A DNA stretch of 64,000 nucleotides from assembly GCF_024436055.1 (NCBI RefSeq), contig NZ_JANFNH010000022.1:33700-97699 (forward strand), read 5' to 3'. The position numbers and the translations under genes were made by a program. The notes below the pieces were generated by a model. It saw only the letters and a list, made by a program, of their open reading frames with translations, did not search any database and was not told the origin of the DNA. Each line of letters opens with the position of its first letter. The stretch's first letter is position 1. The stretch comes from Streptantibioticus rubrisoli. GTDB taxonomy: Bacteria; Actinomycetota; Actinomycetes; Streptomycetales; Streptomycetaceae. Positions 1-9,146 of the stretch are shown piece by piece.

Positions 1-609
1 CGCGATCTGCGGCCAGCCCAGCAGCACGATGAAGCCGACCACCGGCCAGACCGTGGTGTTGGTGACCACGGAGAGGAAGACCAGGCCGCCGAGGATGATC
101 GGGATGCCGAAGAAGATGTCGCTGATCCGGGAGAGCAGCGCGTCCCACCAGCCGCCGAAGAATCCGGCGAACCCGCCGAGGATGCTGCCGAGCAACGCGG
201 CCCCGGCCGTGGCGCACACGCCCACGGTGACCGAGGCCCGGGCACCGTAGACGGTACGGGTGTAGACGTCGCAGCCCTGGGTGTCGAAGCCGAAGGGGTG
301 GCCGGGCGCCGGCCCCAACTGCGACATGTTGATGTCGCAGGCCAGTGGATTTCCGGTGGCGATCAGTTGCGGCCAGATGGCGATCAGGACCAGAAAGAGG
401 ATGAGCAGCGCGGAGACGATGAAGATCGGGTTGCGGCGCAGGTCGTGCCAGGCGTCCGACCACAGGCTGCGCGCCCGCGCGCTGGGCCCGGTGGCCTGGC
501 CGATGGACGCCGCCTCGGTGGCGGCGAACTCCATGGCACCGCCCGCACCGGCTTGGCCGACCGCCTCGGTCGAGGTTCTTCCGTTGGGCTGGTCGAGTTG
601 CTCAGGCAT
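1..609 (-). CDS. Oligopeptide ABC importer permease, DppC/OppC type (C-terminus cut by window edge)
   Basis: Second membrane subunit of a peptide ABC importer. The first 203 residues are present; the C-terminal part lies beyond the window. After a long polar N-terminal tail there is a membrane helix at about residues 61-83, then the DppC-type periplasmic signature near 105-127 (HPFGFDTQGCDVYTRTVYGA), where the G-C-D-V replaces the usual G-R-D-V. Further hydrophobic segments of the BPD_transp_1 fold follow. The ATG overlaps the stop of the upstream permease gene by 8 nt, so the two are translationally coupled. It is closely similar to the paralogue at 5528-6460, as expected for a duplicated operon. 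Specificity (oligopeptide or dipeptide) cannot be read from sequence. Confidence 0.93.
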   Translation of the reverse strand, partial: MPEQLDQPNGRTSTEAVGQAGAGGAMEFAATEAASIGQATGPSARARSLWSDAWHDLRRNPIFIVSALLILFLVLIAIWPQLIATGNPLACDINMSQLGPAPGHPFGFDTQGCDVYTRTVYGARASVTVGVCATAGAALLGSILGGFAGFFGGWWDALLSRISDIFFGIPIILGGLVFLSVVTNTTVWPVVGFIVLLGWPQIA

Positions 610-1525
610 ATCGGATCCTCGGGTCGAGCACCGCGTACAGCAGGTCCACGAGCAGGTTCGCCACCAGGAAGACGATCACCAAGATGGTGACGAAGCCGAC
701 CACCGTCGGGGAGTTCTGGCGCAGGATGCCCTGGTAGAGCTGGTAGCCGACGCCATGGATGTTGAAGATCCGCTCGGTGACGATGGCGCCGCCCATCAGC
801 GCGCCGATGTCGGTGCCGATGAAGGTGACCACCGGGATCAGGGAGTTGCGCAGCAGGTGCCGCAGGATCACCCGACGGCGCGGCAGCCCCTTGGCGACGG
901 CGGTGCGTACGTAGTCGGCGCGGGTGTTCTCCGCGATGGAGGTACGGGTAAGCCGGGTGACGTACGCCAGTGAGACCAGCGCCAACACCACGCCCGGCAG
1001 CGCGAGTTCGTCGAACGACGCGGCCGGGGACACCGAGGGGTTGACCACGCCCCATTTGACGCCGAACAGGAACTGCAGCACGTAACCGCTGACGAAGGTC
1101 GGAATCGACACCACGATCAGCGTCAGCACCAGTACCCCGGTGTCCACCGAGCGGCCCCGGCGCAGTCCGGTGATGATGCCGAGGATGACGCCGATGACCG
1201 CCTCGACGATGATCGCCACGATGGTGAGCCGAATGGTCAACGGCCATGCCGAGCCCATGAGTTCGAGTACCGGTTGGCCGGTGAAAGCGGTGCCGAAGTT
1301 CCCCTGGAAGATCTGCGCCATGTAGTGGGTGTACTGCTGCCACAGCGGATGATCGAGATACAGGTCCCTGCGGATCTGCGCGGCGGTCGCCGGATCGGGG
1401 GCGCGTTCGCCGAACAGCGCGGCAACGGGGTCACCCAGTGCGTACACCATGACGAAGATCAGGAACGTGCTGCCGACGAAGACCGGGATCATCTGCAGCA
1501 GCCGCCGGATCACATACCGTCCCAT
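602..1525 (-). CDS. Oligopeptide ABC importer permease, DppB/OppB type
   Basis: 307-residue inner-membrane subunit of the second peptide importer. It starts MGRYVIRRLLQMIPVFVGST, the typical DppB beginning with a first helix at about 9-30. The DppB-type loop with 'DHPLWQQY' near residue 57 and the EAA-like segment around 'VRTAVAKGLPRRRVI' (about 205-220) contact the ATPases. It follows its binding-protein gene by 21 nt and overlaps the next permease by 8 nt. Most residues match the paralogue at 6453-7376, supporting tandem duplication of the whole operon. Confidence 0.95.
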   Translation of the reverse strand: MGRYVIRRLLQMIPVFVGSTFLIFVMVYALGDPVAALFGERAPDPATAAQIRRDLYLDHPLWQQYTHYMAQIFQGNFGTAFTGQPVLELMGSAWPLTIRLTIVAIIVEAVIGVILGIITGLRRGRSVDTGVLVLTLIVVSIPTFVSGYVLQFLFGVKWGVVNPSVSPAASFDELALPGVVLALVSLAYVTRLTRTSIAENTRADYVRTAVAKGLPRRRVILRHLLRNSLIPVVTFIGTDIGALMGGAIVTERIFNIHGVGYQLYQGILRQNSPTVVGFVTILVIVFLVANLLVDLLYAVLDPRIRYA

Positions 1526-1546
1526 GGAGCCTTTCCAGACGTGAGG

Positions 1547-3169
1547 TCAGCTGACGGTGATGTCGTTGTAGACCGGGACGCTGAACTGGTTGAGCGCCAC
1601 GTTCGTGAGGTTGGCGGAGTATCCGGCGTTGCCGTTCTGGTACCACAGCGGAATGGCTGGCACCTGCTGGGCGAGAATCCGTTCCGCGTCCTGGAATTCG
1701 CTCACCGCCCGTGCCCGGTCGGATTCCGCGTTGGCCCGGTCGACCAGCCGGTCGAACTCGGTGTTGGACCAGTGCGAGTCGTTGGAGGAGCCGTCCGTGT
1801 AGTACAGCGGCTGGAGGAAGTCCTGGATCAGCGGATAGTCCATCTGCCAGCCCGCGCGGAAGGGTTGGGTCTCCGACTTGCCGGTGATCTGGTTGCGGAA
1901 GTCCGCGAAGGTGCCGACGGGGGCGCCCACGCACGCCTTGTCGTTGCCCAGCGCGTTGTTGATGCTGTTGCAGACCGCGTCCACCCACACCTTGTGCGAG
2001 CCGGTGTCCGCGTTGTAGCCGATCTTCATCTGGCCGCCGGGCAGGCCGCCGCCCTCCTGGATCAGCTTCTTGGCCTCGGCGGGGTTGTAGGCGCAGACGG
2101 CGCCGCACAGTCCGGCCTTGAACCCGCCGTGGGGGCCGAGCACCGGTGAGGTCCAGTCGGTGGCCGGCGTGCGGGTGCCGCGGAAGATCCGGCTGGTGAT
2201 CGAGGCTCGGTCAATGGCCATCGAAATGCCTTGCCGCACCTTCTGGGTATCGCCGCCGCTCCACCGCGGCTGGTACATCGGAAAGGCGATCGTCTGGATG
2301 ATTCCGGCCGGCTGGTTGATGTAGCGCGCTCCGAGGTCCTTTCTGACATTGCGCAGTTGGGTGGTGGGGATGTCATCGACCAGGTCGAGGTTTCCGGCCT
2401 GCAGGTCGGTGTACGCGGTGTTGCTGTCGGTGTAGACCTGCAGGTCCACACCGCCGTTCTTCGCCTTGTCCGCGCCGGTGTAACCGTCCCAGCGGCGCAG
2501 CTTCATCACGGTGCCCCTGGTGTACGAGTCGATCTCGTAAGGGCCGTCTCCGACGGGCTTCTTCAGCCAGCCCGCGTGGTCGGTGAAGAACGCCCTGGGC
2601 AGCGGATAGAACGCCGAGTAGCCGAGGGTGTCCGGCCAGGTGGAGAACTTCTGGCTCAGCCTGACGGTGAACGTCCGGTCGTCCTTGACCGCGAGCCCGG
2701 ACATGGTCTTCGCGGTGGGGTTTCCGGTGCCGGGGTGGACCTGCTGGTATCCGTCGATATAGCTGAAGAAGCTGGAGTTGAGCTGTTTGTTGGTGACCAG
2801 CGCGCCGTAGTTCCAGGCGTCCACAAAGGAGTGCGCGGTGACCGGCTCACCGTTGGAGAACTTCCAGCCGGGCTTCACCTTCACCGTGAAGTTCTGCTGG
2901 TCCGGGCTGGTGATGGAGTCGGCGATCCAGTTCTGCGCGGCGCCGGTCCTGGGGTCGTATTTCTTCAGCCCCCGGAAGACCATGTCGAGCACCTTGCCGC
3001 CCTGCACCTCGTTGGTGTTCGCGGGCTCCAGCGGATGCTGCGGATCCCCCCAGGAGGCGCGCACGACCGCGTTCGGCCCCCCGACACGCCCACCACCGCC
3101 GCAGGCGGTGGCCGCCAGCACGACCGCCACCACGCACACCGCCCACTTCGGGCGTGCGGGTCCGCGCAT
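1547..3169 (-). CDS. Peptide-binding lipoprotein, SBP family 5 (second copy)
   Basis: 540-residue extracytoplasmic receptor of the second importer (OppA/DppA family, SBP_bac_5). The N-terminus has two basic residues, a hydrophobic core and a lipobox ending A-A-T-A-C at about residue 23, so it is a membrane-anchored lipoprotein. The mature part begins with poly-Gly and contains family-5 landmarks such as 'EPANTNEVQGGKVLDMVFRG' near 48-67. The ATG has a GAGG ribosome site about 7 nt upstream. It is the first gene of an operon with two permease genes downstream; ATPase genes would be expected beyond the window. It is clearly paralogous to the lipoprotein at 7521-9146. Confidence 0.94.
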   Translation of the reverse strand: MRGPARPKWAVCVVAVVLAATACGGGGRVGGPNAVVRASWGDPQHPLEPANTNEVQGGKVLDMVFRGLKKYDPRTGAAQNWIADSITSPDQQNFTVKVKPGWKFSNGEPVTAHSFVDAWNYGALVTNKQLNSSFFSYIDGYQQVHPGTGNPTAKTMSGLAVKDDRTFTVRLSQKFSTWPDTLGYSAFYPLPRAFFTDHAGWLKKPVGDGPYEIDSYTRGTVMKLRRWDGYTGADKAKNGGVDLQVYTDSNTAYTDLQAGNLDLVDDIPTTQLRNVRKDLGARYINQPAGIIQTIAFPMYQPRWSGGDTQKVRQGISMAIDRASITSRIFRGTRTPATDWTSPVLGPHGGFKAGLCGAVCAYNPAEAKKLIQEGGGLPGGQMKIGYNADTGSHKVWVDAVCNSINNALGNDKACVGAPVGTFADFRNQITGKSETQPFRAGWQMDYPLIQDFLQPLYYTDGSSNDSHWSNTEFDRLVDRANAESDRARAVSEFQDAERILAQQVPAIPLWYQNGNAGYSANLTNVALNQFSVPVYNDITVS

Positions 3170-3404
3170 CGGGTGCCTCCTCGTGGCTCATGTCACACGT
3201 AGCCACAAATAACACCCATCAGGTGATCTTCCCCGCCTTTCCGGCGCTCGTACACGCGGAGACGGCGGGGGAAACCGCCCATATGCGGGATCCGCAGCGC
3301 CGACGGGGGCGCCTGTGGGATAGCTGAGGGGCAGGCGGCTCGACCCCCAAGAACCCGATGGCGAAGCCCACACGACCATCGAGGTGCGAACGCGAGAACG
3401 CCAA

Positions 3405-3441
3405 GCGGGGGCGCCCCCGGGACACAGGGGGGCGCCCCCGC
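3405..3441 (-). terminator. Strong hairpin after the first peptide-importer operon
   Basis: A 14-bp perfect stem (3405-3418 pairing with 3428-3441, GCGGGGGCGCCCCC and its complement) sits 25 nt downstream of the last ATPase gene. It has no U-run, which is common for Streptomyces terminators. It separates the two paralogous operons, so the binding-protein gene at 1547-3169 probably has its own promoter within 3170-3400. I could not identify that promoter convincingly. Confidence 0.7.
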
Positions 3442-3465
3442 CAGGTGGGGCCGGTGCGGTGAGCG

Positions 3466-4494
3466 TTATGCCGCGCCGACCACGTCCTTCTCCTCCGCGA
3501 AGTGGCAGGCGCTCTCGTGTGCGGCGGGCGAGTCGGCGCCCTTGAACCGCTCCGGGACCGCCAGCAGCGGCACCTCGGTGGCGCACTTGTCCTGGGCCTT
3601 CCAGCATCGGGTGCGGAACCGGCAGCCGGACGGCGGATTTGCCGGGGACGGCACGTCGCCGGACAGGATGATCCGCTCGCGGTGCTCACGGGACTCCGGG
3701 TCCGGCACCGGCACGGCGGACAGCAGCGCCTGGGTGTACGGGTGGGTGGGGTGCTCGTAGATCTGCTCGTCGTCGCCGATCTCCACCATCTTGCCCAGGT
3801 ACATCACCCCGACCCGGTCGGAGATGTGCCGGACGATGGACAGGTCGTGCGCGATGAACATGTACGACAGGTCGAACTCCTTCTGGAGCCTGCCCATCAG
3901 GTTGATCACCTGCGCCTGCACGGACACATCGAGCGCCGAGACGGGCTCGTCGCAGATGATGATCTCCGGGTTGAGCGCCAACCCCCGTGCGATGCCGATG
4001 CGTTGCCGCTGGCCGCCGGAGAACTGGTGCGGATACCGGTTGATGTACTCAGGGTTGAGACCGACCACGTCCAGCAGATCCTGGACCTTGCGGCGACGGT
4101 CGCCCTTCGGCGCCACCTCGGGGTGGATCTCGAAGGGTTCACCGATGATGTCGCCGACCGTCATCCGCGGGTTCAGCGAGGTGTACGGGTCCTGGAACAC
4201 CATCTGGATGTTCCGCCGCACCGCCTTGAGCGCCCTGCCGGACAGCTTGGTGATGTCCTCGCCCTTGTAGAGCACCTGGCCGGAGGTGGCCCGCTCCAGG
4301 TTCATCAGCAGCTTGGCCACCGTCGACTTGCCGCAGCCGGACTCGCCGACGATGCCGAGCGTCTCACCGCGGTACAGGTCGAAGCTGACGCCGTCGACCG
4401 CCTTGACCGCGCCGATCTGCTTCTTGACGATGATCCCCTGGGTCAGCGGGAAGTGCTTGACCAGGTCCCGCACCTCGAGAATGGCCTCAGCCAT
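3466..4494 (-). CDS. Oligopeptide ABC importer ATPase, DppF/OppF type
   Basis: 342-residue cytosolic ATPase. Walker A is GESGCGKST (about residues 48-56), the signature is SGGQRQR, Walker B is IIICDEPVSALD. The oligopeptide-family C-terminal extension contains two cysteines (CRFRTRCWKAQDKC), a motif that in OppD/F-type ATPases can hold an iron-sulfur cluster. I chose the ATG at 4494 because the product then begins MAEAILEVRDLVKHF, normal for the family, and it overlaps the upstream stop by 8 nt; 15 extra codons upstream would lie inside the previous gene. Last gene of its operon. Confidence 0.94.
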   Translation of the reverse strand: MAEAILEVRDLVKHFPLTQGIIVKKQIGAVKAVDGVSFDLYRGETLGIVGESGCGKSTVAKLLMNLERATSGQVLYKGEDITKLSGRALKAVRRNIQMVFQDPYTSLNPRMTVGDIIGEPFEIHPEVAPKGDRRRKVQDLLDVVGLNPEYINRYPHQFSGGQRQRIGIARGLALNPEIIICDEPVSALDVSVQAQVINLMGRLQKEFDLSYMFIAHDLSIVRHISDRVGVMYLGKMVEIGDDEQIYEHPTHPYTQALLSAVPVPDPESREHRERIILSGDVPSPANPPSGCRFRTRCWKAQDKCATEVPLLAVPERFKGADSPAAHESACHFAEEKDVVGAA

Positions 4495-5515
4495 CGAGGG
4501 TCTCCTTCCAGAAGTGGCAGGCGCTGGCCCGCGTGTCACTCACGGCCGCCAGCGGCGGAACGTCGGTACGGCAGACCTCCTTGGCCATCGGGCAGCGTGG
4601 GTTGAACGCACAACCCGACGGTATCCGCAGCAGGTTGGGCGGCAGGCCCTTGATCGCGTACAGCTCCTGGCCCTTCTGGTCCAGGCGCGGAATGGAGTCC
4701 AGCAGACCCTTGGTGTACGGGTGGGCCGGGGCCTTGTAGATCTCGTGCACCGGAGCGGTCTCCACGATCCGGCCCGCGTACATCACCGCGATCTTGTCGG
4801 CGACGTCCGCCACCACACCGAGGTCATGGGTGATCAGGATCAGGCCCATGTTCATCTCGCGCTGCAACTCCGCGAGCAGGTCCATGACCTGGGCCTGCAC
4901 GGTGACGTCCAGCGCGGTCGTGGGCTCGTCGGCGATGATCAGGTCCGGTTCGAGGGCCATCGCCATGGCGATCATGATGCGCTGCCGCATACCGCCGGAG
5001 AACTGGTGCGGGTAGTCGCCCACCCGCTCCTTCGCGGCCGGGATGCGCACCCGGTCCATCAGCTCGATCGCCTTGGCCTTGGCGTCCTTCTTGGACAGAC
5101 CCTGGTGGACCCGGAACATCTCACCGAGCTGGTAGCCCACGCTGAGCACGGGGTTGAGCGCGGACAGCGCGTCCTGGAAGATCATGGCGATCTTCTGGCC
5201 GCGGATCTTGCGGCGCTCCTCGCCGGACATCTTGAGCATGTCCTGGCCGCGGAAGAAGATCTCCCCCTTGGGGATCCGTCCCGGCGGCATGTCCAGGATG
5301 CCCATGATCGCCTGGGCGGTCACCGACTTGCCGGAGCCCGACTCGCCGAGCACGGCCAGCGTCTCACCGGCGTTCACCGAGTAGTTGACGCCGTTGACGG
5401 CCTTGGCCACGCCGTCCCGGGTGTGGAACTCGACGTGCAGGTCGCGCACTTCGAGCAGCGGCGCGGTGCGGGTGGCGTCGGTCTGCTCGGGACCGGCCTT
5501 TTCCAACGTGGTCAT
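4487..5515 (-). CDS. Oligopeptide ABC importer ATPase, DppD/OppD type
   Basis: 342-residue cytosolic ATPase, partner of the adjacent DppF-type subunit. Walker A is GESGSGKSV (about 57-65), the signature is SGGMRQR, Walker B is LIIADEPTTALD, followed by the switch histidine in LITHDLG. The C-terminus carries the family's Cys-containing oligopeptide extension (CAFNPRCPMAKEVC). The gene starts 12 nt after the upstream permease stop and overlaps the next ATPase by 8 nt, so the operon is compact. Confidence 0.95.
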   Translation of the reverse strand: MTTLEKAGPEQTDATRTAPLLEVRDLHVEFHTRDGVAKAVNGVNYSVNAGETLAVLGESGSGKSVTAQAIMGILDMPPGRIPKGEIFFRGQDMLKMSGEERRKIRGQKIAMIFQDALSALNPVLSVGYQLGEMFRVHQGLSKKDAKAKAIELMDRVRIPAAKERVGDYPHQFSGGMRQRIMIAMAMALEPDLIIADEPTTALDVTVQAQVMDLLAELQREMNMGLILITHDLGVVADVADKIAVMYAGRIVETAPVHEIYKAPAHPYTKGLLDSIPRLDQKGQELYAIKGLPPNLLRIPSGCAFNPRCPMAKEVCRTDVPPLAAVSDTRASACHFWKETLDG

Positions 5516-5527
5516 GACGACGCCTCC

Positions 5528-6460
5528 TCAGCGCAGCTTGGGGTCGAGGGCGTCGCGCACCGCGTCGCCGAGCATGATGAACGCGAGCACCGTGATGCTC
5601 AGCGCCCCCGCGGGCCACAGCAGCATGTGCGGAGCGTTGCGGATCATCGTGGAGGCCTGGGAGATGTCGATGCCCCACGAGACGGTGGGGGGCTTGAGAC
5701 CCACACCCAGATACGACAGTGTCGCTTCCAGCGAGATGTACATGCCGAGGTTGATGGTCGCCACCACGATCACCGGCGCCAGCGCGTTGGGCGTGATGTG
5801 GCGCAGCAACATCCGGCTACTGCTGGCGCCGAGGGCACGGGCGGCCTGTACGTAGTCCTGCTGCTTGGCGGTGATCACCGCGCCGCGGGCGATCCGGGCG
5901 ACCTGCGGCCAGCCCAGCAGCACCATGAAGCCGACGACGGTGGTGATCGAACCACCCTTGATCACCGACAGGATGACCACACCGCCGAGCAGGATCGGGA
6001 TGCCGAAGAAAATGTCGCTGATCCGGGACAGGATCGCGTCCCACCAACCGCCGTAGAACCCGGCGAGACCGCCGAGCACGGAGCCGAGGATGGCCACGCC
6101 GAGGGTGGTGAAGATGCCCACCGCGACCGACGCGCGTGCCCCGTAGATGGTGCGGGCGTAGACGTCGCAGCCCTGGGTGTCGAAGCCGAACGGGTGCCCG
6201 TTGGCCGGTCCCATCTGGGACTTGCCCAGGTCGCACGCGTACGGGCTTGTGCTTGTCATCAGGCTCGGCCAGAGCGAGATGACGATCAGGAAGAGGATCA
6301 GCAGCGAGGAGACGTAGAAGATCGGCTTGCGGCGCAGGTCGTGCCAGGCGTCGTTCCACAGGCTGCGCGGTACGTCGCGCTGCTCCGGGGTGATCGCGGC
6401 GACCGCGTCGAGGGTCGTCGGTTCCTGGTCCTTGACCGTGGAGTTGGTGGTGTCAGGCAT
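5528..6460 (-). CDS. Oligopeptide ABC importer permease, DppC/OppC type
   Basis: 310-residue membrane subunit. The first helix lies at about 49-68 (FYVSSLLILFLIVISLW). The DppC signature HPFGFDTQGCDVYARTIYGA follows at about 90-110, with the same G-C-D-V variant as its paralogue. The coupling-loop region 'VQAARALGASSSRMLLRHI' lies around 215-235. The ATG overlaps the previous permease stop by 8 nt. It corresponds to the truncated gene at 1-609 in the duplicated operon. Confidence 0.95.
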   Translation of the reverse strand: MPDTTNSTVKDQEPTTLDAVAAITPEQRDVPRSLWNDAWHDLRRKPIFYVSSLLILFLIVISLWPSLMTSTSPYACDLGKSQMGPANGHPFGFDTQGCDVYARTIYGARASVAVGIFTTLGVAILGSVLGGLAGFYGGWWDAILSRISDIFFGIPILLGGVVILSVIKGGSITTVVGFMVLLGWPQVARIARGAVITAKQQDYVQAARALGASSSRMLLRHITPNALAPVIVVATINLGMYISLEATLSYLGVGLKPPTVSWGIDISQASTMIRNAPHMLLWPAGALSITVLAFIMLGDAVRDALDPKLR

Positions 6461-7376
6461 ACCGGATCCTCGGGTCCAGGACCGCGTACAGCAGGTCGAC
6501 GAGCAGGTTGGCGAGGAGGAAGATCAGCACCAGGATGGTGACGAAGCCAACCACGGTGGGCGGGTTCTGCCGGAGGATGCCCTGGTAGAGCTGGAAGCCA
6601 ACACCCTTGACGTTGAAGATCCGCTCGGTGACGATGGCGCCCGCCATCAGGTTGCCGATGTCGGTGCCGAGGTAAGTGACCACCGGAATTAGGGAGTTGC
6701 GCAGCAGGTGGATCGTCGTGACCCGGCGGCGCGGCATGCCCTTGGCGACGGCGGTGCGGATGTAGTCGGCACGCGAGTTCTCCGCGACCGAGGTGCGGGT
6801 CAGCCGGGCCACGTACGCCAGTGAGACACCGGCCAGCACGACGCCCGGCAGGATCAGGTCGCCGAACGGGGCGCCGTCGGCGACCGCCGGGTTGGCCAAC
6901 TGCCACTTCACGGCGACGAAGTACTGCAGCAGGTAGCCGATCACGAAGACCGGGATCGAGATCATCAGCAGGGTGAAGCCCAGCACTCCGGTGTCGGCCA
7001 GCCGACCGCGGCGCAGCCCCGCGAACAGACCGAGCCCGATGCCGAAGAGTCCCTCGATGGCGAACGCCACCAGCGTCAGTCGGAGCGTCACCGGGAAGGC
7101 ACTGCCCATCAGTTGGGTGACCGGCTGGCCGTCGAAGGCGGTGCCGAAGTCGCCCTGGAAGATGTTCCCCATGTAGTGCAGGTACTGCTGCCACAGCGGG
7201 TGGTCGAGGTAGAGCTGGTGCCTGATCATGGCCGCGGTCGCCGGGTCCGGCGCTCTGTCGCCGAACATGGCGGCCACCGGATCGCCGAGCGCGTAGACCA
7301 TGACGAAGATCAAAAGTGTGGTTCCGAGGAACACCGGAACCATCTGGAGCAGTCGCCGGATGACGTAGCGCCCCAT
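6453..7376 (-). CDS. Oligopeptide ABC importer permease, DppB/OppB type
   Basis: 307-residue membrane subunit beginning MGRYVIRRLLQMVPVFLGTT. I placed the start at the ATG at 7376 because the product then matches its paralogue exactly in length; the reading frame remains open 123 nt further but that part is Arg/Gly/Pro-rich and not membrane-like. The gene lies 144 nt downstream of its binding-protein gene, a looser spacing than in the second operon (21 nt), leaving room for an mRNA hairpin that lets the receptor be made in excess. Confidence 0.94.
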   Translation of the reverse strand: MGRYVIRRLLQMVPVFLGTTLLIFVMVYALGDPVAAMFGDRAPDPATAAMIRHQLYLDHPLWQQYLHYMGNIFQGDFGTAFDGQPVTQLMGSAFPVTLRLTLVAFAIEGLFGIGLGLFAGLRRGRLADTGVLGFTLLMISIPVFVIGYLLQYFVAVKWQLANPAVADGAPFGDLILPGVVLAGVSLAYVARLTRTSVAENSRADYIRTAVAKGMPRRRVTTIHLLRNSLIPVVTYLGTDIGNLMAGAIVTERIFNVKGVGFQLYQGILRQNPPTVVGFVTILVLIFLLANLLVDLLYAVLDPRIRYA

Positions 7377-7520
7377 CTGTCCTCCAGGGGTCGGGCACGC
7401 GGCAGTCGGGCCTCGTGGGCCCGGCTGCCGCGTACACCGTGCGGTTTGCGTCTGTTCGCCGCGTCCCACCCCGGTTGGCTCACCGCGGGGTTGGCTCAAC
7501 CGAGGGGGCGCGGTGCCGGG

Positions 7521-9146
7521 TCAGCCCTTGACGGTGATGTTGTAGTAGACCGGGTAGCTGAACGGGTTCACCGTCACGTTGGAAACTCGGCTCGACCAGA
7601 CGACCGGCGTGTTCTGGTACCACAGCGGGATCGCCGGCATGTCGTTGACCAGCAGCTTCTCCGCCTGCTGGTACAGCGCGACGGACTTGGCCTTGTCCGG
7701 CTCGGACTCCGCCTGGCTGATCAGCTTGTCGAAGTCCGGGTTGGAGTAGTGCGAGTCGTTGGAGCTGGCGTCGGTGGTGTACAGCGGCTGCAGGAAGTCG
7801 TCGATCAGCGGGTAGTCCATCTGCCACCCGGCCCGGAACGGATTGATCATCTGCTTCTGGGTGATCTGGTTGCGGAAGTCGGCGAAGGTGCCGACCGGGT
7901 TGCCCAGGCAGACCTGTCCGCCCAGCGCGTTGTTGATGCTGTTGCAGACCGCGTCGACCCATTCCTTGTGGGAGCCGGAGTCGGCGTTGTACGAGATGGT
8001 GAACTTGCCACCCGGGATGCCGCCGCCCTCCTTGATGAGCTCCTTGGCCTTCGCCGGGTCGTACTTGCAGTAGTCACCGCAGACGTCGGTGGAGTAGCCG
8101 CCCGCCGAGCCGAGCACCTGGCTGGTGAAGTCGGTGGCCGGGGTACGGGTGCCCTGGAAGATCTTCTTGGTGATCGAGTCGCGGTCGATCGCCATGGAGA
8201 TGCCCTGACGGACCTTGTTCATCCCCGACGCGCCCCAGCTCTTCTGGTTCAGCGGGAAGGAGATGGTCTGGTTGATACCGGTGGGGGCGTTGAAGTAGCG
8301 GCCGGCCATGTCGCTCTTGGCGTGCGAGATGTCGGAGGCCGGGACGTACTCGTACACGTCGAGGTTGCCCGCCTGCAGGTCCGCGTAGGCGGTGTTCTCG
8401 TCGGTGTAGACCTTGAGCAGAACGCCCTTGTTCTTCGGCTTCTCGTCGCCCGTGTAGTACGGGTTCGGGACCAGCTTCATGCTCTGGCCCTTGGTGTACG
8501 ACTCGATCTTGTACGGGCCGTTGCCGACCGGCTGCTGCAGCCACTTGGCGTGGTCGGAGAAGAACGACTTGGGCAGCGGCGCGAAGGCGTCGTAACCGAG
8601 GCTGTCCGGCCAGCTGGAGAACTTCTGAGTGAGCTTCACCGTGAAGGTGAGGTTGTCGACGACCTTCAGACCGGACATGGTCTTGGCGGTCGGCTGGCCC
8701 TTGTCCGGGTGTACCTGGTCGAAGCCCTCGATGTTGGAGAAGAACGAGGCGTCCTTCTGCGCGTTGGTCAGCAGCGCGCCGTAGTTCCAGGCGTCCACGA
8801 AGGAGTTGGCGGTGACCGGAGTGCCGTCGGAGAACTTCAGACCCGGCTTCAGCTTGATGGTGAAGGTCTGCTGGTCGCTGGAGGTGATGGACTCGGCCGA
8901 CGCGTTCTGCGCCTGACCGTCCTTCGGGTTGTACTCCTTGAGGTCACTGAAGATCATGTCCAGGACCTTGCCGCCATTGGTCTCATTGGTGTTGGCGGGC
9001 TCCAGCGGGTTCTGCGGGTCACCCCACCAGGCGCGGACCACGCCATCCTCCGCACCACCGCTGCTGCTACCGCCGCCACAGGCAGTGGCGGTCAGGGCGA
9101 TGGCTATCGCCCCGATGACCATGGTGGCGCTCTTGGCTCCGCGCAT
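7521..9146 (-). CDS. Peptide-binding lipoprotein, SBP family 5 (first copy)
   Basis: 541-residue extracytoplasmic peptide receptor of an ABC importer. A short signal peptide ends in the lipobox T-A-T-A-C at about residue 23, followed by a Gly/Ser linker. Family-5 landmarks include 'EPANTNETNGGKVLDMIF' near 49-66 and the C-terminal 'NDMPAIPLWYQNTPVVW'. The ribosome site GAGGAGG is 8 nt before the ATG. It heads a complete five-gene operon (receptor, two permeases, two ATPases). In S. coelicolor the bldK-region oligopeptide importers lie near typA; position alone suggests this set may be related, but bldK identity is not shown. Confidence 0.95.
   Translation of the reverse strand: MRGAKSATMVIGAIAIALTATACGGGSSSGGAEDGVVRAWWGDPQNPLEPANTNETNGGKVLDMIFSDLKEYNPKDGQAQNASAESITSSDQQTFTIKLKPGLKFSDGTPVTANSFVDAWNYGALLTNAQKDASFFSNIEGFDQVHPDKGQPTAKTMSGLKVVDNLTFTVKLTQKFSSWPDSLGYDAFAPLPKSFFSDHAKWLQQPVGNGPYKIESYTKGQSMKLVPNPYYTGDEKPKNKGVLLKVYTDENTAYADLQAGNLDVYEYVPASDISHAKSDMAGRYFNAPTGINQTISFPLNQKSWGASGMNKVRQGISMAIDRDSITKKIFQGTRTPATDFTSQVLGSAGGYSTDVCGDYCKYDPAKAKELIKEGGGIPGGKFTISYNADSGSHKEWVDAVCNSINNALGGQVCLGNPVGTFADFRNQITQKQMINPFRAGWQMDYPLIDDFLQPLYTTDASSNDSHYSNPDFDKLISQAESEPDKAKSVALYQQAEKLLVNDMPAIPLWYQNTPVVWSSRVSNVTVNPFSYPVYYNITVKG

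Noticed and set aside
4286..6541. 750-codon plus-strand open frame across the importer ATPase and permease genes
   Set aside because: Mirror of three real genes; His/Arg/Asp-rich and non-conserved in appearance. High G+C removes stop codons from such frames.
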